From Nitrospirota bacterium (GTDB lineage: Bacteria > Nitrospirota > JACRHJ01), in assembly GCA_016212105.1 (NCBI GenBank), contig JACRHJ010000015.1, forward strand, positions 1-64,000: a DNA stretch of 64,000 nt, in the 5' to 3' direction. Under the pieces are notes generated by a model that ran no database searches, was not told the origin of the DNA, and saw only the letters and a list, made by a program, of their open reading frames with translations. Position 1 is the stretch's first letter. Every line of letters begins with the position of its first letter. Of this stretch, positions 16,289 through 25,763 are shown piece by piece. A program made the translations under genes and the position numbers.

Positions 16289-16710
16289 GACGCCCCCAGC
16301 CCCCCTGCCCCCCTCCCCCGCAGGTGGGGAGGGGGATGAATGGAAACGGAAGCTTGTGGAGTCGGTCCGCTTGTCATCCTGAGCCCTTCGGCTACGCCCA
16401 GGGTAAACTCCGCGAAGAATCCGCCTGTATCCGATAATGTAGGGCGCGACGCCCCCGGCGCGCCGTAGTTTGTCATTGCGAGGAGCCCATTCGACTTCGC
16501 TCAGGGCAGGCTCCGCGACGCGGCAATCTCAGCTTTTGTCTGTCATTCCCGCCCGTTCGGCCTTGCTCAGGGCAGGCTCCGGCGGGAATCCAGTGACTTC
16601 ATGATGGAGTAGATTGCTTCGCTTAGCTCGCAAAGACAATCCAAGAGGGCAGGCACGGGGACCTGCCCCTACACAAGAGCAAGAAGAGCTGACACGATGG
16701 TCGGCCCCTA
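16289..16710. repeat. Repeat-filled gap between bioF and the SDR gene
   Basis: The 485-bp gap holds a C/G-rich family G hairpin (16289-16335), family C (16441-16465), family E (16472-16533), an interrupted family A copy (16542-16597), a B-like hairpin (16649-16677) and a degenerate B copy (16685-16711). The run at about 16751-16780 reading 'TGTGTCTCCGTGACTCTGTG' looks like another known type of dispersed sequence. No gene is seen. Confidence 0.75.
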
Positions 16711-16772
16711 CAATTCGGTCGGTGCGGTTTACCGCGCCATGTTATCAACATCTGTGTCTCCGTGACTCTGTG

Positions 16773-17504
16773 GTGAAAAATACGAAAGTCATAATCATAA
16801 CCGGCGCGTCGCGGGGCCTCGGGCGGGAGGTCGCGCTCCGGTTCGGGCGAGCGGGCTGGCGCGTAGTGGTGAACTACGCCGCGTCGCAAAAGGCCGCCGA
16901 GGCCGTGGCCGCCGAGGTCTCCGCTTCCGGCGGGGTGGGGTTCGCGTATCGGGCGGACGTGTCCGTGCCGGATGAGGCGGAGGGTATGGTCGCACGGACG
17001 CTTGCCCGGTTCGGGCGCGTGGACGTCCTGGTGAACAACGCTGGGGTCGCACGTCCGGGTCTTATAGCTAAGTTGTCGGATGCCGACTGGGACGCTACGA
17101 TCGACGCGAACCTCAAGGGGCCGTTCTACTGCATCAAGTCCGTATCGCGCGTGATGCTGAAGCAGAAGGCCGGGCATATCGTGAACGTCTCGTCCATACT
17201 CGGTCTTCGCGGGAAGGCGGGGCAGGCGGCTTACGCAGCCTCCAAGGCTGGTCTCATAGGGCTCACGAAGGCGGCGGCGGTTGAGCTTGGGTCGCGCGGG
17301 GTGCGTGTGAACGCGGTCCTGCCGGGCTATATGCTGACGGACATGGGCGCGGGGGCTTCCGGGAAGTACCGGGCGGAGGCGCTCGCGGACAACCTGCTCG
17401 GTCGGTTCTCGGAGCCGGCCGAGGTCGCGGATTTCATATTTCACCTTGCCAGGATGAAGGCGGTGTCGGGGCAGGTTTTTAATCTGGATAGTCGGGTGGT
17501 GTGA
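16773..17504 (+). CDS. 3-oxoacyl-ACP reductase-like short-chain dehydrogenase
   Basis: The product has 243 residues and is a classical SDR. The nucleotide motif TGASRGLG is at 10-17, NNAG in the middle, Ser near 140 and the catalytic YAASK with Tyr154 and Lys158. The closest role is FabG-type NADPH-dependent beta-ketoacyl reduction. The start is GTG at 16773 (or 16770); the frame is open further upstream only through repeats. Its place after bioF suggests a part in pimelate supply or processing, but the 485-bp repeat gap weakens this. Other SDR substrates are possible. Confidence 0.82.
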   Translation: MKNTKVIIITGASRGLGREVALRFGRAGWRVVVNYAASQKAAEAVAAEVSASGGVGFAYRADVSVPDEAEGMVARTLARFGRVDVLVNNAGVARPGLIAKLSDADWDATIDANLKGPFYCIKSVSRVMLKQKAGHIVNVSSILGLRGKAGQAAYAASKAGLIGLTKAAAVELGSRGVRVNAVLPGYMLTDMGAGASGKYRAEALADNLLGRFSEPAEVADFIFHLARMKAVSGQVFNLDSRVV

Positions 17505-17547
17505 GTGGCCGTTTATAACGGTTAAGTACTGGCTATCAATATTGTGT

Positions 17548-17979
17548 TTAGCCGCAGCCTATTGTCCCGCTCTCAGGTGATGGCTCTGTTACCCAGTTAT
17601 TTTGTATTTCGGTGATAATTGTTCTAAGGTTGTTACGGGCCTTTAACAGACCGATTAGTTTTCCTGCCGCCGCAAAACCAATAGATATAAGCAGGGTGCT
17701 TGACAGGGCGCCGCCAAAATCCCATCCGCGTTGAAGGTAGTTGAATGCCGATAATAGACAGCTGCACAGGATGCCGATGATAAGGCCTTTTGCGCTCGTT
17801 CCACAACCGCATGCATAATAATGACGGTTGAGGTCTTGTTCCCACTGTTCTTTCCGGGGATGCTTAGACATATTACCGCCGATTTGTATTCTTCCCAAAG
17901 CGCTCGTTCGGACTATCGGCATAACTGACAAACTGTTGAGCTGGGATGGATGTTCTATCACGTGAGTTTTGTTTTTCAT
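17548..17979 (-). CDS. Small membrane protein of unknown function, partner of the protease gene
   Basis: The 143-residue protein starts hydrophilic, then reads HYYACGCGTSAKGLIIG and continues into two hydrophobic segments (about 65-85 and 90-110). The C-terminus is polar with a final GCG. It belongs to no family I recognise. Its base composition is visibly more AT-rich than neighbouring genes. The ATG has AAGAGG upstream and begins 10 bases after the stop of the metzincin-like gene, so both are on one minus-strand transcript. A membrane accessory or immunity-like role is only a guess. Confidence 0.6.
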   Translation of the reverse strand: MKNKTHVIEHPSQLNSLSVMPIVRTSALGRIQIGGNMSKHPRKEQWEQDLNRHYYACGCGTSAKGLIIGILCSCLLSAFNYLQRGWDFGGALSSTLLISIGFAAAGKLIGLLKARNNLRTIITEIQNNWVTEPSPESGTIGCG

Positions 17980-17989
17980 TTTTAACCTC

Positions 17990-19051
17990 TTAAAAATAAG
18001 TGACGTGTTTTGAGGCTCTGACCCGTATTGCCTGCCAGTTAGTCATAGACGGATTGGCGCGATCGGGTTCTGTATTTGAGCAAGAATCGCTTTCTCTAGG
18101 TATTGCCATAAGGTTTCGCCGGTCTTCATCCACACAGATATGCCAGAGGTTGCAGCTATGCCCTACCTCGTGTCCGAGAACACGCTTGTTGCTTGGGGGG
18201 ACAATGTTTTCGCCGACTATTGTCACGTAATCAGTGATCCACAAACTGCAACCGCTGTTTCCGGGAATGCTGCGAATGATGAAGCAGGTTACAGGCGCAC
18301 CATAGCCTGTGACATTGCGCCAACGTCCATAAAGGCAGTGAGATCCGCTCTTTGACTGAAATTTGGAACCTGTCAGTAACCATTCGTCTCCAACACCACT
18401 GGCGCCGCAGGGTACATCAAGCACGGATGAATCACTAACGGCACTGTCGGTAATTACCCAGCTGTTGTCGACGGTTTCCGCGCCAGAAAAGCCGGTTGAG
18501 TATTTAAATGCTTTCAGCGGTACAATGCGGACGTTGGCGTCTCTTTTATAGACGTCCACCGCAAGCTGAAGAATGGTTTTCGCATAATCAACCGAAGCTA
18601 TAGGTATCCCATGTTCATCGCGCAAAATTACTGTGCAAACCCTGAGTATTTTTTCAGGCCGAACACCGGCTGCACCCAGTAACGCATCTGGAAGCGAGGC
18701 AATTGTCATTGCAATAAATGACAGGCCGTTGTAGATCCAGCGGATGAATGTCCCGAGTACAGGAATGCACTCTAACAATTCAAATATAAATGCTATAGCG
18801 GACAAGAGCCAGCCCAGGATTGATTCAAGTGTGACAAGAATCGCATTTATAATGGTTGTTATTATGTCCCAAACCACGCAGAAACTTGTGGTCACCCAGG
18901 TCCATACTACACAGACGACGTTGGAGACCCAGGTCCATGCAATGCAAAGCCAAGAAAACCAGCCCCATGATGAGCAACTACGGTAGCCCTCATCTCTGGT
19001 AAGGGTACATTCCTGATGGCGCTCTTCGCCCCATTCGATACAACTCGGCAT
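17990..19051 (-). CDS. Trp/Cys-repeat hydrophobic protein with metzincin-type zinc protease motif
   Basis: The product has 353 residues. Residues 28-70 form four 10-11-residue repeats with Trp and Cys at fixed places (e.g. VWTWVTTSFCV at 49-59), continuing into long hydrophobic helices to about 125. A mixed domain then leads to HEVGHSCNLWH at 294-304, a metzincin-like HExxHxxNxxH zinc site, and RNLM (312-315) as a probable Met-turn. There is no ordinary signal peptide. Similar Trp/Cys-repeat N-termini exist in scattered uncharacterised bacterial proteins, as I recall. It is AT-richer than its surroundings and encoded with a small membrane protein, which suggests acquired DNA. The substrate is unknown. 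Confidence 0.7.
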   Translation of the reverse strand: MPSCIEWGEERHQECTLTRDEGYRSCSSWGWFSWLCIAWTWVSNVVCVVWTWVTTSFCVVWDIITTIINAILVTLESILGWLLSAIAFIFELLECIPVLGTFIRWIYNGLSFIAMTIASLPDALLGAAGVRPEKILRVCTVILRDEHGIPIASVDYAKTILQLAVDVYKRDANVRIVPLKAFKYSTGFSGAETVDNSWVITDSAVSDSSVLDVPCGASGVGDEWLLTGSKFQSKSGSHCLYGRWRNVTGYGAPVTCFIIRSIPGNSGCSLWITDYVTIVGENIVPPSNKRVLGHEVGHSCNLWHICVDEDRRNLMAIPRESDSCSNTEPDRANPSMTNWQAIRVRASKHVTYF

Positions 19052-19282
19052 TAAAGCCTCCCTGTAGTGTGGTTCACGGTAGCCAACGGACTTCGAGAAC
19101 AGAAACCATGCTCTTCAATGATGTTTCCATAGAAAGACAGCCAACGGATAACACTGGTGGCCATATTAATAATGCGTGTATTGGTGGTTGCGCACGATAT
19201 TGTTTAATATCACGGCACCCTGTAAAAGTCAATGGGATTTATCGTGTATTGTAAAGAAAATACATGTGCAATATACTCCGTT

Positions 19283-19312
19283 TGTGATTTAATGATGCAT
19301 TCATAAATCACA
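19283..19312. repeat. 30-bp palindrome in the divergent region before tgt
   Basis: Arms TGTGATTTA and TAAATCACA are perfect over 9 bp; overall 12 of 15 positions pair. It lies between the metzincin-like gene (start 19051) and tgt (19361). It may be a regulator site for either gene. The rest of the 309-bp gap (19052-19360) is AT-rich and apparently non-coding. Confidence 0.6.
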
Positions 19313-19323
19313 TCCTTATTTGA

Positions 19324-20472
<1,149 letters not shown>

Positions 20473-20473
<1 letters not shown>

Positions 20474-20823
20474 TGTTCGAATCAGTGGCTTACGCGATGG
20501 GCGCGCCGGGCGGCGGCGCGGGTGGTCAGGGCGGCAGCGGCGGCATGATAATGATGTTCGTCCAGCTCGCGATAATCTTCGGCATATTCTACTTCCTGCT
20601 CATCAGGCCTCAGCAGAAGAAGGCCAAGGAGCACAAGGCGATGCTCGACAACCTGAAGAAGGGCGACAAGGTCCTTACCACGGGCGGCATCTACGGCACG
20701 ATATTCTCGATAGACCAGAACACCGTCGTCCTGATAGTCTCCGAGAACGTGAAGATAAAGATGGCGAGGGGCTACATCGCCGCGCTCGAGGGCTCCGAGG
20801 GCGAGGCGGAGAAGCCGGCGTAA
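20473..20823 (+). CDS. yajC: Sec translocase auxiliary subunit YajC
   Basis: The 116-residue protein has one membrane helix (about 25-45, MIMMFVQLAIIFGIFYFLLI), then the family signature RPQQKKAKEHKAML and a small basic/beta domain (GGIYGTI). YajC associates with SecDF in the inner membrane. Its ATG shares a base with the tgt stop (TAATG), and AGGAGG lies inside the tgt end. The Gly/Ala-rich N-terminus is typical. Confidence 0.95.
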
Positions 20824-20826
20824 ACC

Positions 20827-20945
20827 AACCCCCACCCCAGCCCTCCCCCTGTGCAGGGGGAGGGAGATTTGTTGAAGCCCTTTATATATGATTCTTACTC
20901 GAATCTTCCCCTCCCTTCACAGGGAGGGGATAAGAGGGAAGGGTT
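20827..20945. repeat. C/G-rich hairpin repeats between yajC and secD
   Basis: Two family G-type palindromes are present: CCCTCCCCCTGTGCAGGGGG (about 20839-20867 region) and CCCCTCCCTTCACAGGGAGGGG (about 20909-20930). They lie inside an otherwise continuous operon gap of 281 bp. They could attenuate transcription between tgt-yajC and secDF. Confidence 0.65.
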
Positions 20946-21104
20946 GGTCGCAGAAATGTTTTATTCTTGCATTTAAACGCCTTTTGGTTTATCATCGGCA
21001 TTCAGTCCGCCGTCCGGCGGGCTGCATAATCATGGCATATTTACCGTGTACAACAGGCGTTACGCCTTTAGGTTTTCATCAATGTTATCAGGAGGCAACG
21101 TTTC

Positions 21105-22751
21105 ATGAACAAAAGCATCGTTTGGAGGGTGTGGCTGTTGGCGGTCATAGTGACCGGTGCGATTATTCTCTTCCTGCCGAGCGTGCCGCAGGTGCGCGGC
21201 TCGCTGCCGGAGTGGTGGACGAAGAGCACCATCCTCGGCAACAAGATAAACCTCGGCCTCGACCTCCAGGGCGGCATGCACCTGGTCTACCAGGTGCAGA
21301 CGGAGAAGGCGGTCGAGTCGGCCACCTCCCGGTTCATAAGCAACCTGAAGGCGACGGCCGCGGAGAAGAACGTCGTCGTCACCGACATGAGGCAGACCTC
21401 GGCCTCTACCTTCGAGACGACGCTTGAGAAGCCGGCGGACGCCGAGGACTTCCTGAACATGGTCTCGGACCTGGGCACGCTCGAAAAGCAGTCGCAGGAG
21501 GGCGGCAGGATAACGGTCGGCATAAAGAAGGACGAGATAGAGCGGATCAAGGACAACTCCGTCGTCCAGGCGGTGGAGACCATAAGGAACAGGATCGACG
21601 CCCTTGGCGTCGCCGAGCCGGTCATCGTGCGCCAGGGCATCGACGAGCTGCTCATCCAGCTCCCCGGCGTCAAGGACCCGCAGAGGGCGCTCGACATAAT
21701 AGGCAAGACCGCGCAGCTCCAGTTCAAGATGCTCGACGAGACGAACCAGGTAACGCCGGCCCTTCCCGGCAGCGTCATGGCCTCCGAGGCGGACGCGCTC
21801 GTCGCCCAGTACGCGGGCAAGCTCCCCGAGGGCGACGAGATACTCTTCGAGAGGATAACCGACCCGGCCACAGGCTCCGTCAGCAAGAGGCCGTACCTGA
21901 TCAAGGGCGAGACGATGATGACCGGCGACAGCCTTACAGAGGCGCGCGTCGCCATAAGCGGCAGGGACGGCAGGCCGGAGGTCGCGTTCAAGCTCGACCC
22001 GGCGGGCGCGAAGCTCTTCGAGTCCATCACCGCGAACAACGTCAACAAGAGGTTCGCCATCATCCTCGACGGCAACGTCTACTCGGCTCCGGTCATACAG
22101 GAGCGCATCGCGGGCGGCAGCGGCGTCATAACCGGCAGCTTCTCCGAGACCGAGGCGAAGGACCTGGCCATAGTCCTCAGGGCCGGCGCGCTCCCCGCTC
22201 CGCTCAAGCCGCTCCAGAACCTGACCGTCGGCGCGACTCTCGGCAACGACTCCATCGAGGCGGGCAAGAACGCCATACTGCTCGGCGCGTTCCTTGTCGT
22301 CGTCTTCATGGCGGTCTACTACAGGATGTCCGGGGTCATAGCCGACTTCGCGGTCATGCTGAACATCATAGTGCTCATCGGCGCGCTCGCCGCGCTCAGC
22401 GCGACCCTGACGCTGCCAGGCCTCGCGGGCATACTGCTGACCATAGGCATGGGGGTGGACTCCAACGTCCTTATATTCGAGAGGATACGTGAAGAGCTGC
22501 GGCTCGGGAAGACCGTCCGCTCCGCAATCGACGGCGGGTACGACAAGGCCTTTTCCACCGTCTTCGACTCCCACGTGACGACGCTCATAACCGCGCTGGT
22601 GCTGTTCCAGTTCGGCACCGGCCCGGTCAAGGGCTTCGCCGTGACCCTCGCGCTGGGTATCGTCATAAACCTGTTCACCGCGCTGGTCGGCACAAAGGTC
22701 GTGTTCGACTTCATAAACAGCAGGAAGAAGCTCGATACGCTGAGCATTTAG
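21105..22751 (+). CDS. secD: Protein translocase subunit SecD
   Basis: This 548-residue inner-membrane protein uses proton flow to help pull preproteins through SecYEG. A first membrane helix (7-28) is followed by LGLDLQGGMHLVYQV, the family D1 motif, then the periplasmic P1 domain and five C-terminal membrane helices with GMGVDSNVLIFERIREE. AGGAGG precedes the ATG. It is followed 81 bp later by secF. Confidence 0.96.
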   Translation: MNKSIVWRVWLLAVIVTGAIILFLPSVPQVRGSLPEWWTKSTILGNKINLGLDLQGGMHLVYQVQTEKAVESATSRFISNLKATAAEKNVVVTDMRQTSASTFETTLEKPADAEDFLNMVSDLGTLEKQSQEGGRITVGIKKDEIERIKDNSVVQAVETIRNRIDALGVAEPVIVRQGIDELLIQLPGVKDPQRALDIIGKTAQLQFKMLDETNQVTPALPGSVMASEADALVAQYAGKLPEGDEILFERITDPATGSVSKRPYLIKGETMMTGDSLTEARVAISGRDGRPEVAFKLDPAGAKLFESITANNVNKRFAIILDGNVYSAPVIQERIAGGSGVITGSFSETEAKDLAIVLRAGALPAPLKPLQNLTVGATLGNDSIEAGKNAILLGAFLVVVFMAVYYRMSGVIADFAVMLNIIVLIGALAALSATLTLPGLAGILLTIGMGVDSNVLIFERIREELRLGKTVRSAIDGGYDKAFSTVFDSHVTTLITALVLFQFGTGPVKGFAVTLALGIVINLFTALVGTKVVFDFINSRKKLDTLSI

Positions 22752-22832
22752 GCGCGGGCTTCGGGCCGGCAGGTTTTACAAAAGCACATAAACAAGACAC
22801 TACGTCTTTATAATATCCGGAGGCCTTGATAA

Positions 22833-23936
22833 ATGGAGATCCTGCACAAGACTGACTTTGATTTCATGGGGAAGCGGAAGCTCGCGTTCGGCGTGTCCAT
22901 CGTGCTTTCGGTCCTCGGCGTGTTCTGCGCCGTTATGATATACACGGGCCACGCGAATATGGGCATCGACTTCGCCGGCGGCGCCTCGGCCAACCTCGTG
23001 TTCGCCAAGCCTGTGCACATCGACCAGGCGAGGGACGCGATGGACAAGGCAGGGTTCGGCGACGCCGAGATACAGGCCTTCACCGGCGACACCAAGCTGC
23101 TCGTCAGGGTCAAGAAGGCCAACATCCCCATCGAGCAGGTCGTGGACAAGATAAAGGAGGGGTTCGTCGTGGCGTTCCCGGACAACCCCGTGACCGTGGA
23201 CTCGTCGTCCGCCATCGGACCGACCGTCGGAAAGGCGCTCCAGAAGGACGCGCTGTACGCCATAATCCTGTCACTGCTCGTCATAATCGCGTACATCTGG
23301 ATACGGTTCGAGTTCAAGTTCGGCCTGGCCGCGACCGTCGCCACGCTGCACGACGTCCTTGCCGTGATGGGCATATTCTACCTGCTCAACCGCGAGTTCA
23401 CGCTCCTCGTCGTGGTCGCGCTCCTTACCGTCGCGGGCTACTCTCTGACTGACACGGTCGTCGTCTTCGACAGGATAAGAGAGAACCTCAAACTGAGGCA
23501 GAAGGACAGCCTCCTCGACCTGATCAACAGCAGCATCAACGAGGTGCTCTCGCGTACCATAGTCGTTTCCACCACCGGCATGCTCACGGTCGTCGCCCTC
23601 TTCCTGATAGGAGGCGAGGTGCTCCACGACTTCGCGCTCGCCATGATACTCGGCATCGCGGTCGGCACCTACTCCTCGATATTCGTCGCGTCCCCGCTCC
23701 TGTACGTATGGAGGGGCGCGGGTGGCGGCAGGCTCATCAAGGCCGCGATGCTGACCAAGCAGCCGGTCAAGGCGGGCGCCGCGCCCACCACGCCGGTCGT
23801 CCCGTCCGCTCCCAGGGCGGAAGCTGCAGCAAATCCCGTCGGCCAGGCTCCCGCCGACAGGCCCGCGAAGGCGCCTGAGAAGAAGGGCGGCAGGGCATAC
23901 AAGGGCCTGAAGAAGAAGGCCGAGCCCAAGGAGTAA
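22833..23936 (+). CDS. secF: Protein translocase subunit SecF with extended Ala/Pro/Lys tail
   Basis: The 367-residue partner of SecD has the first membrane helix, the GIDFAGG motif, a periplasmic domain and five further helices with SLTDTVVVFDRIREN. After the last helix at about 295 it carries some 70 extra residues rich in Ala, Pro and Lys, ending in a basic stretch. That cytoplasmic tail is longer than in typical SecF and might contact ribosomes or membrane lipids (inference). The start has GGAGG upstream. Confidence 0.95.
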   Translation: MEILHKTDFDFMGKRKLAFGVSIVLSVLGVFCAVMIYTGHANMGIDFAGGASANLVFAKPVHIDQARDAMDKAGFGDAEIQAFTGDTKLLVRVKKANIPIEQVVDKIKEGFVVAFPDNPVTVDSSSAIGPTVGKALQKDALYAIILSLLVIIAYIWIRFEFKFGLAATVATLHDVLAVMGIFYLLNREFTLLVVVALLTVAGYSLTDTVVVFDRIRENLKLRQKDSLLDLINSSINEVLSRTIVVSTTGMLTVVALFLIGGEVLHDFALAMILGIAVGTYSSIFVASPLLYVWRGAGGGRLIKAAMLTKQPVKAGAAPTTPVVPSAPRAEAAANPVGQAPADRPAKAPEKKGGRAYKGLKKKAEPKE

Positions 23937-24046
23937 CCCCGCGGGCTCGCGGCCATCCGTCAGCCGCCGGACCGGCAAAAGGAGCGATTTTATAGCAGTC
24001 TCTTACCTATGACACTACCGCGCGCCAAGCGGAGGGGGATAGACAG

Positions 24047-25762
24047 TTGCTTGCAAAAAGATGGATAAAGCAGGAGGCATCCCCATCCCTGACGGGCGCG
24101 CTGTGCCAGGGGCTCGGAGTCTCTTCCACTACCGCGAGGATACTTGTCAACCGCGGCATAATCACGCCGGAGGCCGCCGACGTCTTCATGAAGGCCTCGC
24201 TCGACGACCTCGTTGAGCCGTTCACGCTGAAGGACATGGACAGGGTCGTGGCCCGCGTCATCCGCGCCCTGCGCGCCGACGAAAAGGTCCTCATTTACGG
24301 CGACTACGACGCCGACGGCATCTGCGCTACCTCGCTGCTTCTCGAGTTCTTCAAGTCGCTCGGCAAGGAGGCGTCCTACTACATACCCAAGAGGCTCGAA
24401 GAGGGGTACGGCATAACCCTCGACGCCCTCTCCCGCATCAAGGACTCCGGCGTAAAGCTCATCATTACGGTAGACTGCGGCATCTCCTCGGTAGACGAGG
24501 TGGACGCCGCCAACTCGATGGGCATCGACGTCATCATCACCGACCACCACGAGCCGCCCGGCGTCCTGCCGAACGCCCACGCCATACTCAACCCGTGCCT
24601 CAAGGACTCCGGGTACCCGTTCACCGGACTCGCCGGGGTGGGCGTCGCGCTCAAGCTCGCCCAGGGCGTCAAGGCCGGGCTCGAGGGCAGGGACAAGGCC
24701 GGGCCTGGCATCCACCCGGACCTCGTACAGTACCTCGACATCGTCGCGCTCGGCACCATAGCGGACGTCGTGCCGCTGATGGGCGAGAACCGCATACTTG
24801 TCCGCCACGGCCTGAAGCTCCTTCGTTCCGGCGACAGGGTCGGCATACGCAAGCTGAAGGAGGTGTCGAGGCTGGGCTCGTCCAACTTCACCGCGAGCAC
24901 GGTGGGCTTCCAGGTCGCGCCGAGGCTTAATGCCTCAGGCAGGCTCGGCAGGGCTGACGTCGGCGTGAAGCTGCTCACGACCGAGGACCCGTACGAGGCG
25001 GAGATGATAGCCGACGAGCTGGACGCGATGAACCGCGACCGCCAGAAGATTGAGACCGGCATACTCGAGGACGCGCGCGCCCAGCTCGCCGCCGAGTTCG
25101 ACCCGGACGCCTATACCATCGTCCTCGCGTCAGACACTTGGCACCAGGGAGTCATAGGCATCGTCGCCTCCAAGATCGTCGAGCGGTATTTCCGGCCGAC
25201 GATACTGATTTCAATGAACGACGCGGTGGGTAAAGGTTCCGCGAGGAGCATCCCGGCGTTCCACCTGTACAACGGGCTGGAGCAGTGCTCGCGCCACCTC
25301 GATGCCTTCGGGGGCCATAAGTTCGCGGCGGGGCTGTCGATTAGGCGCGACAACCTCGAGGCGTTCAAGACGGAGTTCGAGGAGGTCGCCAGGAAGACGC
25401 TGACGCCGGACGACTTCAAACCTTCGCTCCGTGTGGACGCGGAGCTGGCGCTTTCCGACCTCACGTGGGAGTTCTACGACGAGCTGTCCGCGCTCACGCC
25501 CTTCGGCACCGGGAACCCTGAGCCGACCCTCCAGGCGAACCGGCTGGACGTCCTGTACCCCAAGGTGGTCGGCGCAAACCACGTCAGGATGAGGCTCGCT
25601 CAGGACGGGGCTGTCATGGGCTGCATCGGCTTCAACATGGGCGACATATACCAGTCGCTCGCGATGGGCCGGGTGGTGGTCGACGCGGCCTTCAGCCTGG
25701 AGATGAACGAGTGGCAGGGCGAGAAAAAGCTACAGTTGAACCTCAAGGATATACACTTCTGA
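24047..25762 (+). CDS. recJ: Single-stranded-DNA-specific exonuclease RecJ
   Basis: The 571-residue DHH/DHHA1 enzyme degrades ssDNA 5' to 3' in repair. Motifs are in order: YGDYDADGICAT, VDCGISS, TDHHEPPG, then the DHHA1 block with GKGSARS and FGGHKFAAGLS, and a C-terminal OB domain. The start is TTG at 24047, with GGAGGGGG seven bases upstream; no in-frame ATG fits better. It ends one base before the relA/spoT ATG, so the two are coupled. Confidence 0.94.
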   Translation: MLAKRWIKQEASPSLTGALCQGLGVSSTTARILVNRGIITPEAADVFMKASLDDLVEPFTLKDMDRVVARVIRALRADEKVLIYGDYDADGICATSLLLEFFKSLGKEASYYIPKRLEEGYGITLDALSRIKDSGVKLIITVDCGISSVDEVDAANSMGIDVIITDHHEPPGVLPNAHAILNPCLKDSGYPFTGLAGVGVALKLAQGVKAGLEGRDKAGPGIHPDLVQYLDIVALGTIADVVPLMGENRILVRHGLKLLRSGDRVGIRKLKEVSRLGSSNFTASTVGFQVAPRLNASGRLGRADVGVKLLTTEDPYEAEMIADELDAMNRDRQKIETGILEDARAQLAAEFDPDAYTIVLASDTWHQGVIGIVASKIVERYFRPTILISMNDAVGKGSARSIPAFHLYNGLEQCSRHLDAFGGHKFAAGLSIRRDNLEAFKTEFEEVARKTLTPDDFKPSLRVDAELALSDLTWEFYDELSALTPFGTGNPEPTLQANRLDVLYPKVVGANHVRMRLAQDGAVMGCIGFNMGDIYQSLAMGRVVVDAAFSLEMNEWQGEKKLQLNLKDIHF

Positions 25763-25763
25763 T

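Noticed and set aside
19283-19312. CRP site in the tgt upstream palindrome
   Set aside because: TGTGA and TCACA are present but 20 bases apart instead of 6.
21060-22574. 504-codon minus-strand frame opposite secD
   Set aside because: Arg/Gly/Val-rich antisense frame with no recognisable motif; secD is clear.
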